A stretch of DNA of 64,000 bases from Bifidobacterium longum subsp. infantis ATCC 15697 = JCM 1222 = DSM 20088 (GCF_000269965.1 NC_017219.1:992001-1056000); one strand, 5' to 3'. Positions 1 to 8,731 are shown, counted from the first letter of the stretch. Made by a program: numbers and translations. The notes: generated from the sequence alone by a model not told the origin.

Positions 1-206
<206 letters not shown>

Positions 207-208
207 TA

Positions 209-309
209 AAAATCGCTGTACGGAGCGCCTTTCGCACCGCACAAGGCTCGACCTATTTTGTAGGCCTTCACTTTGTGCGGCACGAAGGTCGCGCATGTGC
301 AGCGATTTT
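209..309. repeat. Long imperfect inverted repeat downstream of ldh
   Basis: Three base pairs after the ldh stop begins an inverted repeat with arms of about 36-40 bases. AAAATCGCTG (209-218) pairs with CAGCGATTTT (300-309), and CCGCACAA (237-244) with TTGTGCGG (273-280). Mismatched stretches lie between, and CCTA/TAGG form a small inner hairpin. It would fold into one long rod in RNA. It may protect the 3' end of ldh mRNA, or it may be a MITE-like repeat. Confidence 0.7.
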
Positions 310-322
310 CTATACCCTGCTG

Positions 323-349
323 AATGCTCCCGTTGAGAGCATTTTTTTA
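323..349 (+). terminator. Rho-independent terminator of ldh
   Basis: AATGCTC (323-329) and GAGCATT (336-342) form a short stem followed by a run of seven T (342-348). The run overlaps the stop codon of the convergent transporter gene. Confidence 0.8.
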
Positions 350-1285
350 TTCGTGGAATTCGTTGGGGGAGTGGGAGCTATAGCCCTCGGGCTCGAGCTG
401 GAAGGTGGTGTGGGGGATCGAGACCGGGAAGTGCTCGCGCAGGCAATCCTGCAGTTGGGTGAGGATTGTGGCGGCATCTTCCATGGTGAGGTCTTTGTCA
501 ACTACCACGTGGGCCATCAGAATCGGCATGCCGGTGGACACCGTGCTGGCGTGGAGGTCATGCACGGCAAGCACATGCGGCATGCTTTCCAGATGTTCGC
601 GTACCTTATCGAGGTCAAGTCCATCCGGCGTTTCCTCCAGCAGCACCTTGACCGCGTTGTGCAGCAACTTGATGGCGCGCGGAATCATCATCAGTGCGAT
701 GACGGCACCGGCCACGGCGTCGAAGCCATTCCATCCGGTGGAGATCATTACCAGGGCAGAGGCCACCACGGCCACCGAGCCAAGTGCGTCATTCATCACC
801 TCGAGGAACGCGGCCTTCATATTCATGTTGTCTTCGCGCTGCGAGGCAAGGATGAAAATCGAGATGATATTTGCGGCAAGACCCAGAATGCCCACGAACA
901 GCAGCAAGCCGATATCGTCGATTTCCGCTTTGGAACCGCCGAACAGACGCATGCCGGCCTCCACCAACGCATAGATGCCAACGACGAGCAGCACCACGGC
1001 ACCTGCGGCAGCGGTGAGCACCTCAAGCCTGGCCCAGCCCCAAGTACGAGTGTTGTTGGGCTTGCGGCGCATCAGTATGGCGGTGATTGTGGATGCCACC
1101 AGCACGGACATGTCGGTGAGCATATGACCGGCATCCACCAGCAGGGCCAGTGAGCCGGTTAAAACGGCCGACACCACTTCGATGAGGAAGACCGAACCGG
1201 TGACGGTCAACGTGGCAATCAGCCTGCGCTGATGCGCGGCAGGGTCTACGGATGTGGATGATGCGGGTGCATGGGTATGAGCCAT
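347..1285 (-). CDS. Cation diffusion facilitator metal exporter
   Basis: A 312-residue membrane protein of the cation diffusion facilitator family (CzcD/ZitB type), which exports Zn2+ or a related divalent cation by proton antiport. It has a short His-containing N-terminus (MAHTHAP), six predicted membrane segments up to about residue 210, and a cytoplasmic C-terminal domain (residues about 215-300). The metal site of TM2 is visible as DAGHMLTD. The matching TM5 motif reads EVMNDALGS, so the first ligand position carries Glu where E. coli ZitB has His; this variant is common in actinobacterial members. GAAGGAG stands just upstream of the ATG at 1285. It is read alone. The exact metal is not decidable from sequence. 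Confidence 0.88.
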   Translation of the reverse strand: MAHTHAPASSTSVDPAAHQRRLIATLTVTGSVFLIEVVSAVLTGSLALLVDAGHMLTDMSVLVASTITAILMRRKPNNTRTWGWARLEVLTAAAGAVVLLVVGIYALVEAGMRLFGGSKAEIDDIGLLLFVGILGLAANIISIFILASQREDNMNMKAAFLEVMNDALGSVAVVASALVMISTGWNGFDAVAGAVIALMMIPRAIKLLHNAVKVLLEETPDGLDLDKVREHLESMPHVLAVHDLHASTVSTGMPILMAHVVVDKDLTMEDAATILTQLQDCLREHFPVSIPHTTFQLEPEGYSSHSPNEFHE

Positions 1286-1352
1286 ATGTACTCCTTCGCT
1301 CTATCGAGTTGAAACCGCTTCTCAATACCATTTGCGATATGGTCTGAATACG

Positions 1353-1383
1353 ACGAAACCCCGGCGCGAGGCCGGGGTTTCGT
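1353..1383 (-). terminator. Strong hairpin downstream of lexA
   Basis: ACGAAACCCCGGC (1353-1365) and GCCGGGGTTTCGT (1371-1383) form a perfect 13-bp stem with a 5-base loop. It lies between the lexA stop and the transporter start, both on the minus strand, and probably ends lexA transcription, although no T-run follows. Confidence 0.7.
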
Positions 1384-1450
1384 AAGCTGTGTGCGACTAT
1401 AGCACGACCAGCGCGATTCAGCGCACGCTGATCAGCTGGTGGCGAACAGG

Positions 1451-2176
1451 CTACAATTTGCGCAGTACGGTGACCACCTTGCCCATAATCGTTGCATGTG
1501 TGCCGTCGATGGGCGAGTATGCGGGGTTGTGCGGCATCAGCCAGACATGGCCGTTTTCCTTGCGGAAGGTCTTCACCGTGGCCTCGTCATCCAGCAGAGC
1601 GGCGACGATATCTCCGTTGACGGCGGAATTCTGTTCTCGCACCACCACATAGTCGCCATCGCAGATAGCGGCATCCACCATGGAATCACCGTGGACTTCC
1701 AGCATGAACAGGGTGCCGGAGCCGGTCAGCCGTTCCGGCAGACGCATGACGTCGTCCACATGCTGTTCGGCGGTAATTGGCACACCGGCGGCAATACGGC
1801 CGACGAGCGGCACATCGTGTGATTCGGCAATGGCTTCGGCGGGGAATTGGTATATCTCCGCCACATTACTGGTGCTGGTTGCCTCTTCGCTGGCTTGGGA
1901 GGGCTTTTCGGGATTCGGGGCGGATCCTGCCACCACCTCGATGGCGCGACCCTTGTTCGCGTTCATGCGGATGAAGCCCTTGTCTTCCAAAACTTGTAGC
2001 TGATGCTTGACCGAAGACGGACTTTTGAGCCCGGCGGCATTTCCGATTTCCCGGAAAGAGGGAGCGAAGCCTTGTTCGTCGATATGCGTGCGAATGGCGT
2101 CCAACACTTTGCGCTGGCGGTCGGTTAGGGTGGACTCGTCCGGCTTCTGCTTGGGGGAGAAGGGAATGGTGCTCAC
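1451..2176 (-). CDS. lexA: LexA repressor (SOS regulator)
   Basis: LexA, the autocleaving repressor of the SOS DNA-damage response, 241 residues. The N-terminal winged helix (about residues 18-78) includes PSFREIGNAAGLKSPSSVKH. A longer than usual, Ser/Glu-rich linker leads to the peptidase domain. The cleavage site is Ala130-Gly131 (RIAAGVPI), and the catalytic pair is Ser165 (GDSMVD) and Lys202 (ATVKTF). The start is GTG at 2176, chosen because AAAGGAG stands seven bases upstream. An 8-bp inverted repeat (CGTTATGC/GCATAACG, 2191-2211) lies just upstream. The gene is divergent from a LysM protein gene and shares with it a region holding four LexA boxes, so it is surely autoregulated. Confidence 0.97.
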   Translation of the reverse strand: MSTIPFSPKQKPDESTLTDRQRKVLDAIRTHIDEQGFAPSFREIGNAAGLKSPSSVKHQLQVLEDKGFIRMNANKGRAIEVVAGSAPNPEKPSQASEEATSTSNVAEIYQFPAEAIAESHDVPLVGRIAAGVPITAEQHVDDVMRLPERLTGSGTLFMLEVHGDSMVDAAICDGDYVVVREQNSAVNGDIVAALLDDEATVKTFRKENGHVWLMPHNPAYSPIDGTHATIMGKVVTVLRKL

Positions 2177-2228
2177 GTCAGGGCTCCTTTCGTTATGCCA
2201 CCAGCATAACGTGTTGTTCGCGTGAAAT

Positions 2229-2311
2229 CAAACATCTGTTCGAGTTTCGACTTGACCGTGTCGAACATTTGTGCCATTATAAGAACAGTTGTTCGATAGA
2301 ACATCTGTTCG
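2229..2311. promoter_or_regulatory. Four LexA (SOS) boxes in the divergent lexA/LysM promoter
   Basis: Four copies resemble the Gram-positive/actinobacterial SOS box CGAAC-N4-GTTCG: CAAACATCTGTTCG (2229-2242), CGAACATTTGTGCC (2262-2275, weaker right half), AGAACAGTTGTTCG (2282-2295) and AGAACATCTGTTCG (2298-2311). The last two are only 16 bp apart and abut the start of the LysM gene, so that gene should be tightly repressed by LexA. Confidence 0.88.
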
Positions 2312-2326
2312 AGAGAGGTGGTCGTG

Positions 2327-2677
2327 ATGACTGGTTCAATGGTGATGGCCCCGGCCTGTAGCGCACGTGTAGCTATGCAGCATGCTGGAACGTCCCGCCG
2401 GAATGTGCGTGGGAGGATTATCGCAGTGATGGTCGCCTTGGCGCTTGCCTGGTGTGGTTTCGGCGCGTTTACCGCTCAGCGGGCCCAATCGGATACGGGG
2501 GCCACGCAGGTGACCGGTTATATCGTGCGGCCGGGGGATACGCTCTGGTCATATGCTTCGGCTATCACGCCTGCTGGTCATGATGTATCGGAAACGGTGG
2601 ATGAACTGATTGCGTTGAACAATCTTGAGTCCGGATCATTGCAGGCCGGGCAGCGCATTATTGTTCCGGCTGAGTAG
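2327..2677 (+). CDS. LysM-domain membrane protein, probable SOS-induced division inhibitor
   Basis: A small protein of 116 residues (three more if GTG 2318 is used) with a basic N-terminus, one membrane segment (about residues 30-50, IIAVMVALALAWCGFGAF) and a C-terminal LysM domain (about residues 63-115) beginning GYIVRPGDTLW and ending AGQRIIVPAE. LysM domains bind peptidoglycan. Position and architecture match the lexA-divergent, damage-induced cell division regulators of Gram-positives: YneA of Bacillus, DivS of Corynebacterium and Rv2719c of Mycobacterium. The role is therefore inferred to be a block of septation during SOS. Two LexA boxes end 16 bp before the ATG at 2327, and AGAGAGG lies eight bases upstream of it. 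The function assignment rests on context, not on sequence identity. Confidence 0.82.
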   Translation: MTGSMVMAPACSARVAMQHAGTSRRNVRGRIIAVMVALALAWCGFGAFTAQRAQSDTGATQVTGYIVRPGDTLWSYASAITPAGHDVSETVDELIALNNLESGSLQAGQRIIVPAE

Positions 2678-2729
2678 ATGAAACCCGATCGGCATGGTTT
2701 TTCCGCCCGTACACGTTATTCTGGGGAGC

Positions 2730-3170
2730 ATGCATTGTCCTTTTTGCCAGAACCCCGACACCAAAGTCATTGATACGCGCATTAGCGATGACGGTCATTC
2801 CATCCGTCGGCGTCGCGTATGCCCGAAATGCAACAAGCGTTTTACCACGGTGGAAACCAGTATGCTGCTGGTCACTAAACGTTCGGGTGGCGTGGAGCCA
2901 TTCAGCAGAGACAAAGTGATTTCCGGCGTACGCAAAGCCTGCCAGGGGCGGCCGGTCAGAGAAGAGGATCTGAAGCTGCTGGGACAGAAAGTCGAAGAGG
3001 ATCTTCGCTCCCGAGGCCTTGCCGAAGTCACCTCAGACGAAGTGGGCAAAGCCATCCTGAAACCGTTGCGTGACTTGGATGTGGTGGCGTACCTTCGATT
3101 CGCGAGTGTGTACCAGAACTTTGCAGGTCTGGAGGATTTCCAAAGCGCCATTGATGGTTTGCGTGAATAA
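2730..3170 (+). CDS. nrdR: Transcriptional repressor NrdR
   Basis: NrdR, the repressor of ribonucleotide reductase operons, which senses ATP/dATP. It is 146 residues long. The N-terminal zinc ribbon has Cys3, Cys6, Cys31 and Cys34 (HCPFC and [11 protein letters not shown]), followed by an ATP-cone domain (about residues 47-135) with the usual [14 protein letters not shown] segment. The start at 2730 (MHCPFC) is preferred to an upstream in-frame start at 2694, because it gives the family's conserved N-terminus and GGGGAG stands directly before it. It follows the LysM gene as in other actinobacteria and ends at a strong terminator shared with serA. Confidence 0.95.
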   Translation: MHCPFCQNPDTKVIDTRISDDGHSIRRRRVCPKCNKRFTTVETSMLLVTKRSGGVEPFSRDKVISGVRKACQGRPVREEDLKLLGQKVEEDLRSRGLAEVTSDEVGKAILKPLRDLDVVAYLRFASVYQNFAGLEDFQSAIDGLRE

Positions 3171-3247
3171 TATTCGAATGCCATGCACCGTGATATGCGA
3201 GTGATTCGCAAACCATGGTGCGCGCCAATCATGAAGCCCTGCACTTA

Positions 3248-3280
3248 TGAAAGAGACCCGTCAACGACGGGTCTCTTTCA
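3248..3280. terminator. Bidirectional terminator between nrdR and serA
   Basis: TGAAAGAGACCCGTC (3248-3262) and its exact complement (3266-3280) form a 15-bp stem with a 3-base loop between convergent genes. The A/T-rich outer ends let it work in both directions. Confidence 0.85.
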
Positions 3281-3302
3281 TATCAATCGAGGATGAGCTG
3301 CG

Positions 3303-4502
3303 TCAGCTGATGACACGCATGCGAATGGTGCCCTCGATGCTGCGCAGTGCTTCAAGCGTGGCGGCGCTGGGCTTCTGAGCCACGTCGGTGACCACATAGC
3401 CAAGTTCGCCTTCGGTGGCCAGCGACTGGAAGGAAACGTTGATGTTCTCCTCGCCGAGCACACGATTGACATGAGCCAGCACACCAGGAAGATTGTCGTG
3501 CAGATGGGCGATACGGCACACACCCTCGCACTCACCGAGGTTGATCTGCGGTAGGTTCACGGACAAGGAGGTAGAACCCCTGAACCAGTAATCCTCAAGA
3601 CGCTGAGAGACGAAATGGCCGATGGATTCCTGAGCTTCCAAGGTGGAGCCGCCAATATGAGGAGTCAGAATCATATTGTCTTCATTGGCCAGTGAGGTCT
3701 CGAACGGATCTCCGCTCTTCTTCGGTTCAACGGGGAACACGTCGACCGCCGCGCCAGACAGATGGCCGGAATCGAGGTGCTGCTTCAGAGCTCCCAGATC
3801 GGCGACGAAACCGCGCGAAAGGTTAATGAAAATCGCGTCCTGCTTCATGTGGGCGAATTGGTCTTCGCCGAAGAAGCCGGTGTTCGACTTGCGGCCATCC
3901 ACGTGCAGGGTCACGGCATCGGACTGCTCCAGCAGTTCGTTGAGGGTGTCGCAACGGTGGGCGTTGCCCAGTGCCAGTTTCTCCTCAATGTCGTAGAACA
4001 CCACGCGCATGCCGAGGGCCTCGGCCAGTACCGACAGCTGGGAGCCGATGTTGCCGTAGCCTATGATGCCGAGGGTCTTGCCGCGCACTTCATGCGAGCC
4101 GGAAGCGGACTTGTCCCACAGGCCATGCTTGATGTGATGCGTGTGTGCGGGAATGCGGCGCATCAAGCAGATGATGTCGCAAATCACCAATTCCACCACG
4201 GAACGGGTGTTGGAGTAGGGAGCGTTGAACACGGCGATGCCACGCTTGCCGGCGTACTCCAGGTCGACCTGATTGGTGCCGATGCAGAAGCAGCCGATGG
4301 CGCTGAGCGTAGGACGCGCATCCAGCACGCGGGCTGTGACGTTGGTCTTGGACCGCACGCCCACCAGGTCCACGCCATCCAGCGCGTCGATGAGCTCGTC
4401 CTCGCTCAAGGCGCCCTTCATGGTCTCGACTTCGAAACCGTGGTCACGCAACGACTTGGCCGCGTCGGGGTGAATGTTTTCCAATAACAGTGCTTTGGGC
4501 AT
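3303..4502 (-). CDS. serA: D-3-phosphoglycerate dehydrogenase
   Basis: First enzyme of serine synthesis: it oxidises 3-phosphoglycerate to phosphohydroxypyruvate with NAD. It has 399 residues, the E. coli type with one C-terminal ACT domain. The nucleotide fold shows GIIGYGNIG, then the catalytic loop INLSRGFVAD and the His motif TPHIGGST. The C-terminal part (about residues 325-399) is the ACT domain that binds serine for feedback inhibition, with HLHDNLPGVLAHVN as its first strand and helix. The start lies 10 bases after the helicase stop, with only a weak AAGG before it, so it may be co-transcribed with and coupled to the helicase gene. Confidence 0.93.
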   Translation of the reverse strand: MPKALLLENIHPDAAKSLRDHGFEVETMKGALSEDELIDALDGVDLVGVRSKTNVTARVLDARPTLSAIGCFCIGTNQVDLEYAGKRGIAVFNAPYSNTRSVVELVICDIICLMRRIPAHTHHIKHGLWDKSASGSHEVRGKTLGIIGYGNIGSQLSVLAEALGMRVVFYDIEEKLALGNAHRCDTLNELLEQSDAVTLHVDGRKSNTGFFGEDQFAHMKQDAIFINLSRGFVADLGALKQHLDSGHLSGAAVDVFPVEPKKSGDPFETSLANEDNMILTPHIGGSTLEAQESIGHFVSQRLEDYWFRGSTSLSVNLPQINLGECEGVCRIAHLHDNLPGVLAHVNRVLGEENINVSFQSLATEGELGYVVTDVAQKPSAATLEALRSIEGTIRMRVIS

Positions 4503-4512
4503 GCTTCATACC

Positions 4513-6792
4513 TTAGATGTTCAGGGACTTCTCGTCTGTTTTTGTCCGAACTATAACCAGTTTCTGGGTCGGCCTGGTCATTGCCACGTACAGGTCCGAA
4601 GCGGCGACCGGGCGGCTCGGCGCGTCATCCCCGATGAGACCGGGCTCGACCACCACGACGGCATCGAACTCCAGACCCTTGACCGTTTCGGTGCCGCAGA
4701 CGCTGATTTGCTCATCCCATTCGGGCTGCTCGATGAGCCTTGCGTATTCGGCCGGGTCAAGAATGGCGGCCAGTTTGCGGCGCACGGCGTCGCGCACCGG
4801 GGCGATGAGATCATCCGGACAGATGACGGCGATGCGGCCGGTGCCGTCTGCCGAAACGAATTGTTCGGCAAGCTGCGCCGCCTGCTCGGCCGTCGTTTCC
4901 AGCAAGGACGACATGTCGGGCACCACGTTGCGGGACACCGAATCGGGGATGGTGCGCACCGCATTGACCGTGGAGATATAGAGGCCTTCCTTCTCGGCGA
5001 ATCGTGAGGCAAGTTCGGAAACTTCCTGCGGATTGCGGTAGTTGATGGTCAACTCGTTCAGATCCCAGTGGCTTTCTCCGAACAGGCGGTTCATCGATTT
5101 GCTCCAGCGTCGGGTGCCACCCAGCGCCGAAGTCTGCGCCACATCGCCCACGATGGTGAACGAGCGGGAGGGGCAACGGCGGATCAACATACGCCAGTCC
5201 ATGGCGGTCAGTTCCTGCGCTTCATCGACCACGATGTGCCCGTAGGTCCATTCACGGTCGGCCGCGGCCCGCTGCGCGGTCAGCTCAGCGTCGTCCCCGT
5301 TCATCTGGTCGAGCAGCATCTGACTGGAGACGATGCCTCCACCCAGACCGGTCGCGGCCAGCGTGTCTTTGGCATACTGCTCTTCGGCGGCACGACGTGC
5401 GTCGGCGGCGGACTGGCGGGCCACCGTCTTGGGATCGGGGCCCAGCATATCCATCGCTTCGTCGAGCAGCGGAATATCGGAACGGGTCAGCGGGGAGCCC
5501 TTGGGGCGGGCAAGTGCCGCGATGTCGTTGTCGGTCAGCCAACCAGCCAGAGACTTCAGACGTTCGGGATGGGCGAACAGCTGATCGATGAGCCATGGGG
5601 CGGTCATCGGCAGCCAGCACAGGTTCAGGGTCTTGCGCACCTGCTCGTTCATACGCAGCAGCGACATCGCGCGGTTCAGCTCCGCCTGATCCGGCGTGTA
5701 ATCAAGCTGTTCGGCATAACGGTTCTGCATGCTGGTCAGCATCGAACGGATAAAGGTCTCGCGGGCCTTGTTATGAGGTTGCCGGGTGCGCTTCGCGTCC
5801 GCCTGCGCCTGTTCGATATCAGTGGCCAGCATCGGTACCTGAATGCCGCTAATGGTTACTGTCGGCAGAGCAGCGGGAACACGCACGCGTGCGGCGATGG
5901 CATTGGCCACTACGGAGGTCATGCGTCGGTCGCCTTTGAGCTTGGCTGCATAAGGGGAGTCGACCGCCGTGGCGGTGATGCCGGGAATCAGATCGCTGAT
6001 GGTGCGTGAGACCACGCCGGTCTCGCCCAAGGAGGGCAGCACCTGATCAATGTAGTGCAGGAACGCCGAGCTAGGGCCAACCACCAGCACGCCGGAACGT
6101 TCCAGCGTGCGCCGGTGCGTGTACAGCAGGTAGGCGGCGCGATGGAGCGCCACTGCCGTCTTGCCGGTGCCGGGGCCGCCCTGCACCACCACGGCGCGAT
6201 TCATGTCGGAGCGGATGATGCGGTCCTGCTCGGCCTGAATGGTGGCCACGATATCGGTCATCTTGCCGGTGCGGCGTGAGCTCAACGAAGCCAGCAGCGC
6301 ACCCTCGCCGGTCAATGTGCCGGCGGAAGACGCCTGGCCGACCTGGTCTGAATGCACGTCGAGCACCTCATCCTCAACGCCCACGACTTCGCGGAAACTC
6401 AAGGTGATATGCCTGCGCATCACGATGTCGCCGTGATTGGAGGGGGTCGCCTCATAGAAAGGACGTGCGGCTTCGGCACGCCAGTCGGTCAGAATCGGCT
6501 CATGGTCCGGGCTCGACAGGCCGATGCGGCCGATGTAATGACGGTCGCCGTTCTTGGCATCGAGGCGGCCAAACACCAGCCGATCCTCAACGCTGCGCAA
6601 TTGCGTGAGGCGGTTTTCGTACATTGTGGCAAAGGAGTCTCGTTCGCTGCGTTGCGTGGGGGATCCGTGGGAGCCGGCGGCGCGTACGGTGTCCAGGCGT
6701 TGCCACATTTCGGCTCGCAGATCGTCCAATCGTCCATAGGCGCGATCGACGGCCTGCTGCTCCTCATGCAGCTGGGAGGCGTAACTCGACAT
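4513..6792 (-). CDS. HelD-type superfamily 1 helicase
   Basis: A 759-residue UvrD/Rep-like ATPase of the HelD (helicase IV) group. In Bacillus and actinobacteria HelD binds RNA polymerase and strips it from DNA or stalled complexes. The N-terminal coiled-coil arm (about residues 1-80) is followed by a beta-rich segment. Walker A is GGPGTGKTA, the DEAQ motif is HIVVDEAQELTAMDW, motif III is TIVGDVAQTSALGG, and motif VI sits near the C-terminus in DLYVAMTRPTQKL. An in-frame ATG at 6843 would add 17 residues but has no ribosome site. The start at 6792 (MSSYASQLHEEQ) fits the family N-terminus and follows AAGAGAA. It may form an operon with serA. Confidence 0.85.
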   Translation of the reverse strand: MSSYASQLHEEQQAVDRAYGRLDDLRAEMWQRLDTVRAAGSHGSPTQRSERDSFATMYENRLTQLRSVEDRLVFGRLDAKNGDRHYIGRIGLSSPDHEPILTDWRAEAARPFYEATPSNHGDIVMRRHITLSFREVVGVEDEVLDVHSDQVGQASSAGTLTGEGALLASLSSRRTGKMTDIVATIQAEQDRIIRSDMNRAVVVQGGPGTGKTAVALHRAAYLLYTHRRTLERSGVLVVGPSSAFLHYIDQVLPSLGETGVVSRTISDLIPGITATAVDSPYAAKLKGDRRMTSVVANAIAARVRVPAALPTVTISGIQVPMLATDIEQAQADAKRTRQPHNKARETFIRSMLTSMQNRYAEQLDYTPDQAELNRAMSLLRMNEQVRKTLNLCWLPMTAPWLIDQLFAHPERLKSLAGWLTDNDIAALARPKGSPLTRSDIPLLDEAMDMLGPDPKTVARQSAADARRAAEEQYAKDTLAATGLGGGIVSSQMLLDQMNGDDAELTAQRAAADREWTYGHIVVDEAQELTAMDWRMLIRRCPSRSFTIVGDVAQTSALGGTRRWSKSMNRLFGESHWDLNELTINYRNPQEVSELASRFAEKEGLYISTVNAVRTIPDSVSRNVVPDMSSLLETTAEQAAQLAEQFVSADGTGRIAVICPDDLIAPVRDAVRRKLAAILDPAEYARLIEQPEWDEQISVCGTETVKGLEFDAVVVVEPGLIGDDAPSRPVAASDLYVAMTRPTQKLVIVRTKTDEKSLNI

Positions 6793-6889
6793 GCTGTTCT
6801 CTTCGTTCCATTTCCGTGGGGCAGAAAAACTTAAGGCATTCAAATTTACCGCACACCCCCTACGTCAGTGATGCGGACAACCCGGAATA

Positions 6890-6912
6890 GGTGAATTCAG
6901 CGTGAATTCACC
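6890..6912. repeat. Short perfect inverted repeat upstream of mraZ
   Basis: GGTGAATTC (6890-6898) and GAATTCACC (6904-6912) form a perfect 9-bp palindrome with a 5-base spacer in the divergent region between the helicase gene and mraZ. It could be an operator or a small hairpin. The rest of the 6793-7124 gap holds the MraZ box and otherwise nothing I can name. Confidence 0.55.
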
Positions 6913-7040
6913 ATGCTGCTTGGTCGGTGGAGTGCACAACGTGGATTGGATGTGCGGAGCGTCCATTCGTGCGACAGTCGTGGCCGACACGCGCAATCCA
7001 TCGGTAATCGCCCTAAAAGGGTGAGCAAATCGTGCAGGAG

Positions 7041-7074
7041 TGGGGAGAAATGGGGAATCGTGGGGTAGAGTGGT
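7041..7074 (+). promoter_or_regulatory. MraZ box (operator of the dcw operon)
   Basis: Three perfect TGGGG-N5 units and a fourth partial one (TGGTG) follow each other at exact 10-bp spacing from 7041. This is the direct-repeat operator (TGGGN5 repeats) bound by MraZ, 50 bp before the mraZ start, so the operon is expected to be repressed by its own first product. Confidence 0.9.
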
Positions 7075-7124
7075 GAACCAGTTGGCCGAAGTGTATCCCA
7101 CGTAACGATGAAGGAGGTGGAGCC

Positions 7125-7646
7125 ATGGTTGCCGATCAGCCGATTCGCGACGCTGATGCCAACGCACAAGGCTCCACCACTATGGCCGATCTCATGGCTG
7201 GTCTGCCGCCATTGCTTCTCGGCACATATACGCCGAAGATCGATGCCAAGGGCCGTATGGCGCTTCCGGCCAAATTCCGCTCCCAGCTGGGGCAGGGTCT
7301 GGTCATGGCCCGAGGCCAGGAACGGTGCGTGTACCTGCTGCCGTTCGATGAATTTCGACGCATCGCCTCGCAGATTCAGCGTGTGTCGGTGGGAAACAAA
7401 GCCGCCCGCGAATACCTGCGTGTGTTCCTTTCCGGTGCCGTCGACCAGCAGCCGGACAAGCAGGGCCGCGTACTGGTGCCGCAGATGCTGCGTGATTACG
7501 CCAATCTGGGTTCCGACGTCGTGGTGATCGGCGTTGGCACCCGTGCCGAACTGTGGAATAAGGACACGTGGGAGTCCTACCTCGCCGAGAAGGAAGAGGG
7601 ATATTCCGACATTGCTGACGATGTGTTGCCGGAGGTGGAATTCTGA
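7125..7646 (+). CDS. mraZ: Transcriptional regulator MraZ
   Basis: MraZ, the DNA-binding regulator that heads the dcw cluster, 173 residues. It has two SpoVT/AbrB-like beta halves, each with the DxxxR signature: DAKGRMALP and DKQGRVLVP. The N-terminal extension of about 30 residues before LLLGTYTPKID is longer than in most members; an internal ATG (MADLMAG) exists, but AAGGAGG stands seven bases before the ATG at 7125. The stop overlaps the rsmH start (TGATG), so the two are translationally coupled. A matching MraZ box lies upstream. Confidence 0.95.
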   Translation: MVADQPIRDADANAQGSTTMADLMAGLPPLLLGTYTPKIDAKGRMALPAKFRSQLGQGLVMARGQERCVYLLPFDEFRRIASQIQRVSVGNKAAREYLRVFLSGAVDQQPDKQGRVLVPQMLRDYANLGSDVVVIGVGTRAELWNKDTWESYLAEKEEGYSDIADDVLPEVEF

Positions 7647-8725
7647 TGGTTGATGTGGCGAATATTCATCTGCCGGTATTGCTTGACGATTGCGTGAACC
7701 TGATGGCGCCTGCCCTGGAACATGAGAACGCCGTTGCAGTGGATTGCACTTTGGGCCTTGCCGGCCATTCCATCGCCTTCCTCAAAACCGCGCCTCAGGC
7801 TCGGCTCATCGGCATTGACCGTGACAGCGAAGCGCTGGGGCTGGCCGCCGAACGCATGGAACGGGAGGGGCTCGCCGATCGATTCATCCCAGTGCATGCC
7901 GCCTTCGATCAGCTTGATCAGGTGTTGACGGACCGAGGCATAGAACGTGTGGACGCCGTATTCATGGATCTGGGATTATCCAGCCTGCAGATCGACGAAA
8001 CCGATCGTGGCTTCTCCTATTCGCATGATGCGCCGCTGGATATGCGCATGGACGTCAGCCAGCCGTTGACGGCCGAACGGATTCTTGCCACCTATGATGC
8101 GGCGGAACTGGTCCGCATATTCAAGGAATACGGTGAAGAGCGTTTCTCGCGTCAGATCGCCCGCGCCATCGTGGCGCATCGAGACAAGGAGCCGTTTACC
8201 ACCACCGCACAGCTCAACCGTCTGGTCGATGAAGTGGTGCCGCAAGCCCACCGCCCGGCGGGCAATCCCGCCAAACGCGTCTTCCAGGCGTTGCGCATTG
8301 AAGTCAACGGCGAATTAGACAAGCTCGCCTCCACATTGCCGCAAGCCGCGAACCGACTGCATGTCGGGGGACGACTGGTGGTGGAGTCCTATCATTCGCT
8401 CGAAGACAAAACCGTCAAATCGTTCATGGCACAAGGGCTGCGAGTGGATGTTCCGGCTGGCCTGCCCGTCATACCGCCGGATGCCCAACCGTTTTTCACG
8501 GATCTCACGCGAGGTGCCATCAAGGCCGACGAACATGAAATCGCAGCCAACCCGAGATCGGCTTCGGTGCGGTTGCGGGCGGTGGAAGTCAGCCGTGATA
8601 TTCCGTCACGATGGAGGAAACGCTTTACGCAAACCGCGCAGGGCCTGAATGACATCAATATACAAGGCTCCGCGTCTCCGGGCAGGGCCAAAAACACAGC
8701 ACGAATTCGTACAAGGAGGGGATAA
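7646..8725 (+). CDS. rsmH: 16S rRNA m4C1402 methyltransferase RsmH
   Basis: RsmH (MraW) methylates N4 of cytidine 1402 in the decoding centre of 16S rRNA, using S-adenosylmethionine. It is 359 residues long. The N-terminus HLPVLLDDCVNLM and the SAM loop VDCTLGLAGHS are clear, as are DAVFMDLGLSS and PAKRVFQALRIEVNGEL and the C-terminal LVVESYHSLEDK. The C-terminus carries about 25 extra basic residues. The ribosome site of the next gene (AAGGAGGGG, 8713-8720) lies inside its last codons, tying it to the operon. Confidence 0.96.
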   Translation: MVDVANIHLPVLLDDCVNLMAPALEHENAVAVDCTLGLAGHSIAFLKTAPQARLIGIDRDSEALGLAAERMEREGLADRFIPVHAAFDQLDQVLTDRGIERVDAVFMDLGLSSLQIDETDRGFSYSHDAPLDMRMDVSQPLTAERILATYDAAELVRIFKEYGEERFSRQIARAIVAHRDKEPFTTTAQLNRLVDEVVPQAHRPAGNPAKRVFQALRIEVNGELDKLASTLPQAANRLHVGGRLVVESYHSLEDKTVKSFMAQGLRVDVPAGLPVIPPDAQPFFTDLTRGAIKADEHEIAANPRSASVRLRAVEVSRDIPSRWRKRFTQTAQGLNDINIQGSASPGRAKNTARIRTRRG

Positions 8726-8731
8726 CAGCAT

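Noticed and set aside
275..1153. 292-codon open frame opposite the CDF transporter
   Set aside because: It is the antisense shadow of a well-supported gene, rich in His/Gly from GC-skewed codons, with no ribosome site or recognisable domain.
5068..6009. 313-codon frame on the plus strand inside the helicase gene
   Set aside because: Antisense shadow of HelD; no motif, composition follows the complement of the helicase codons.
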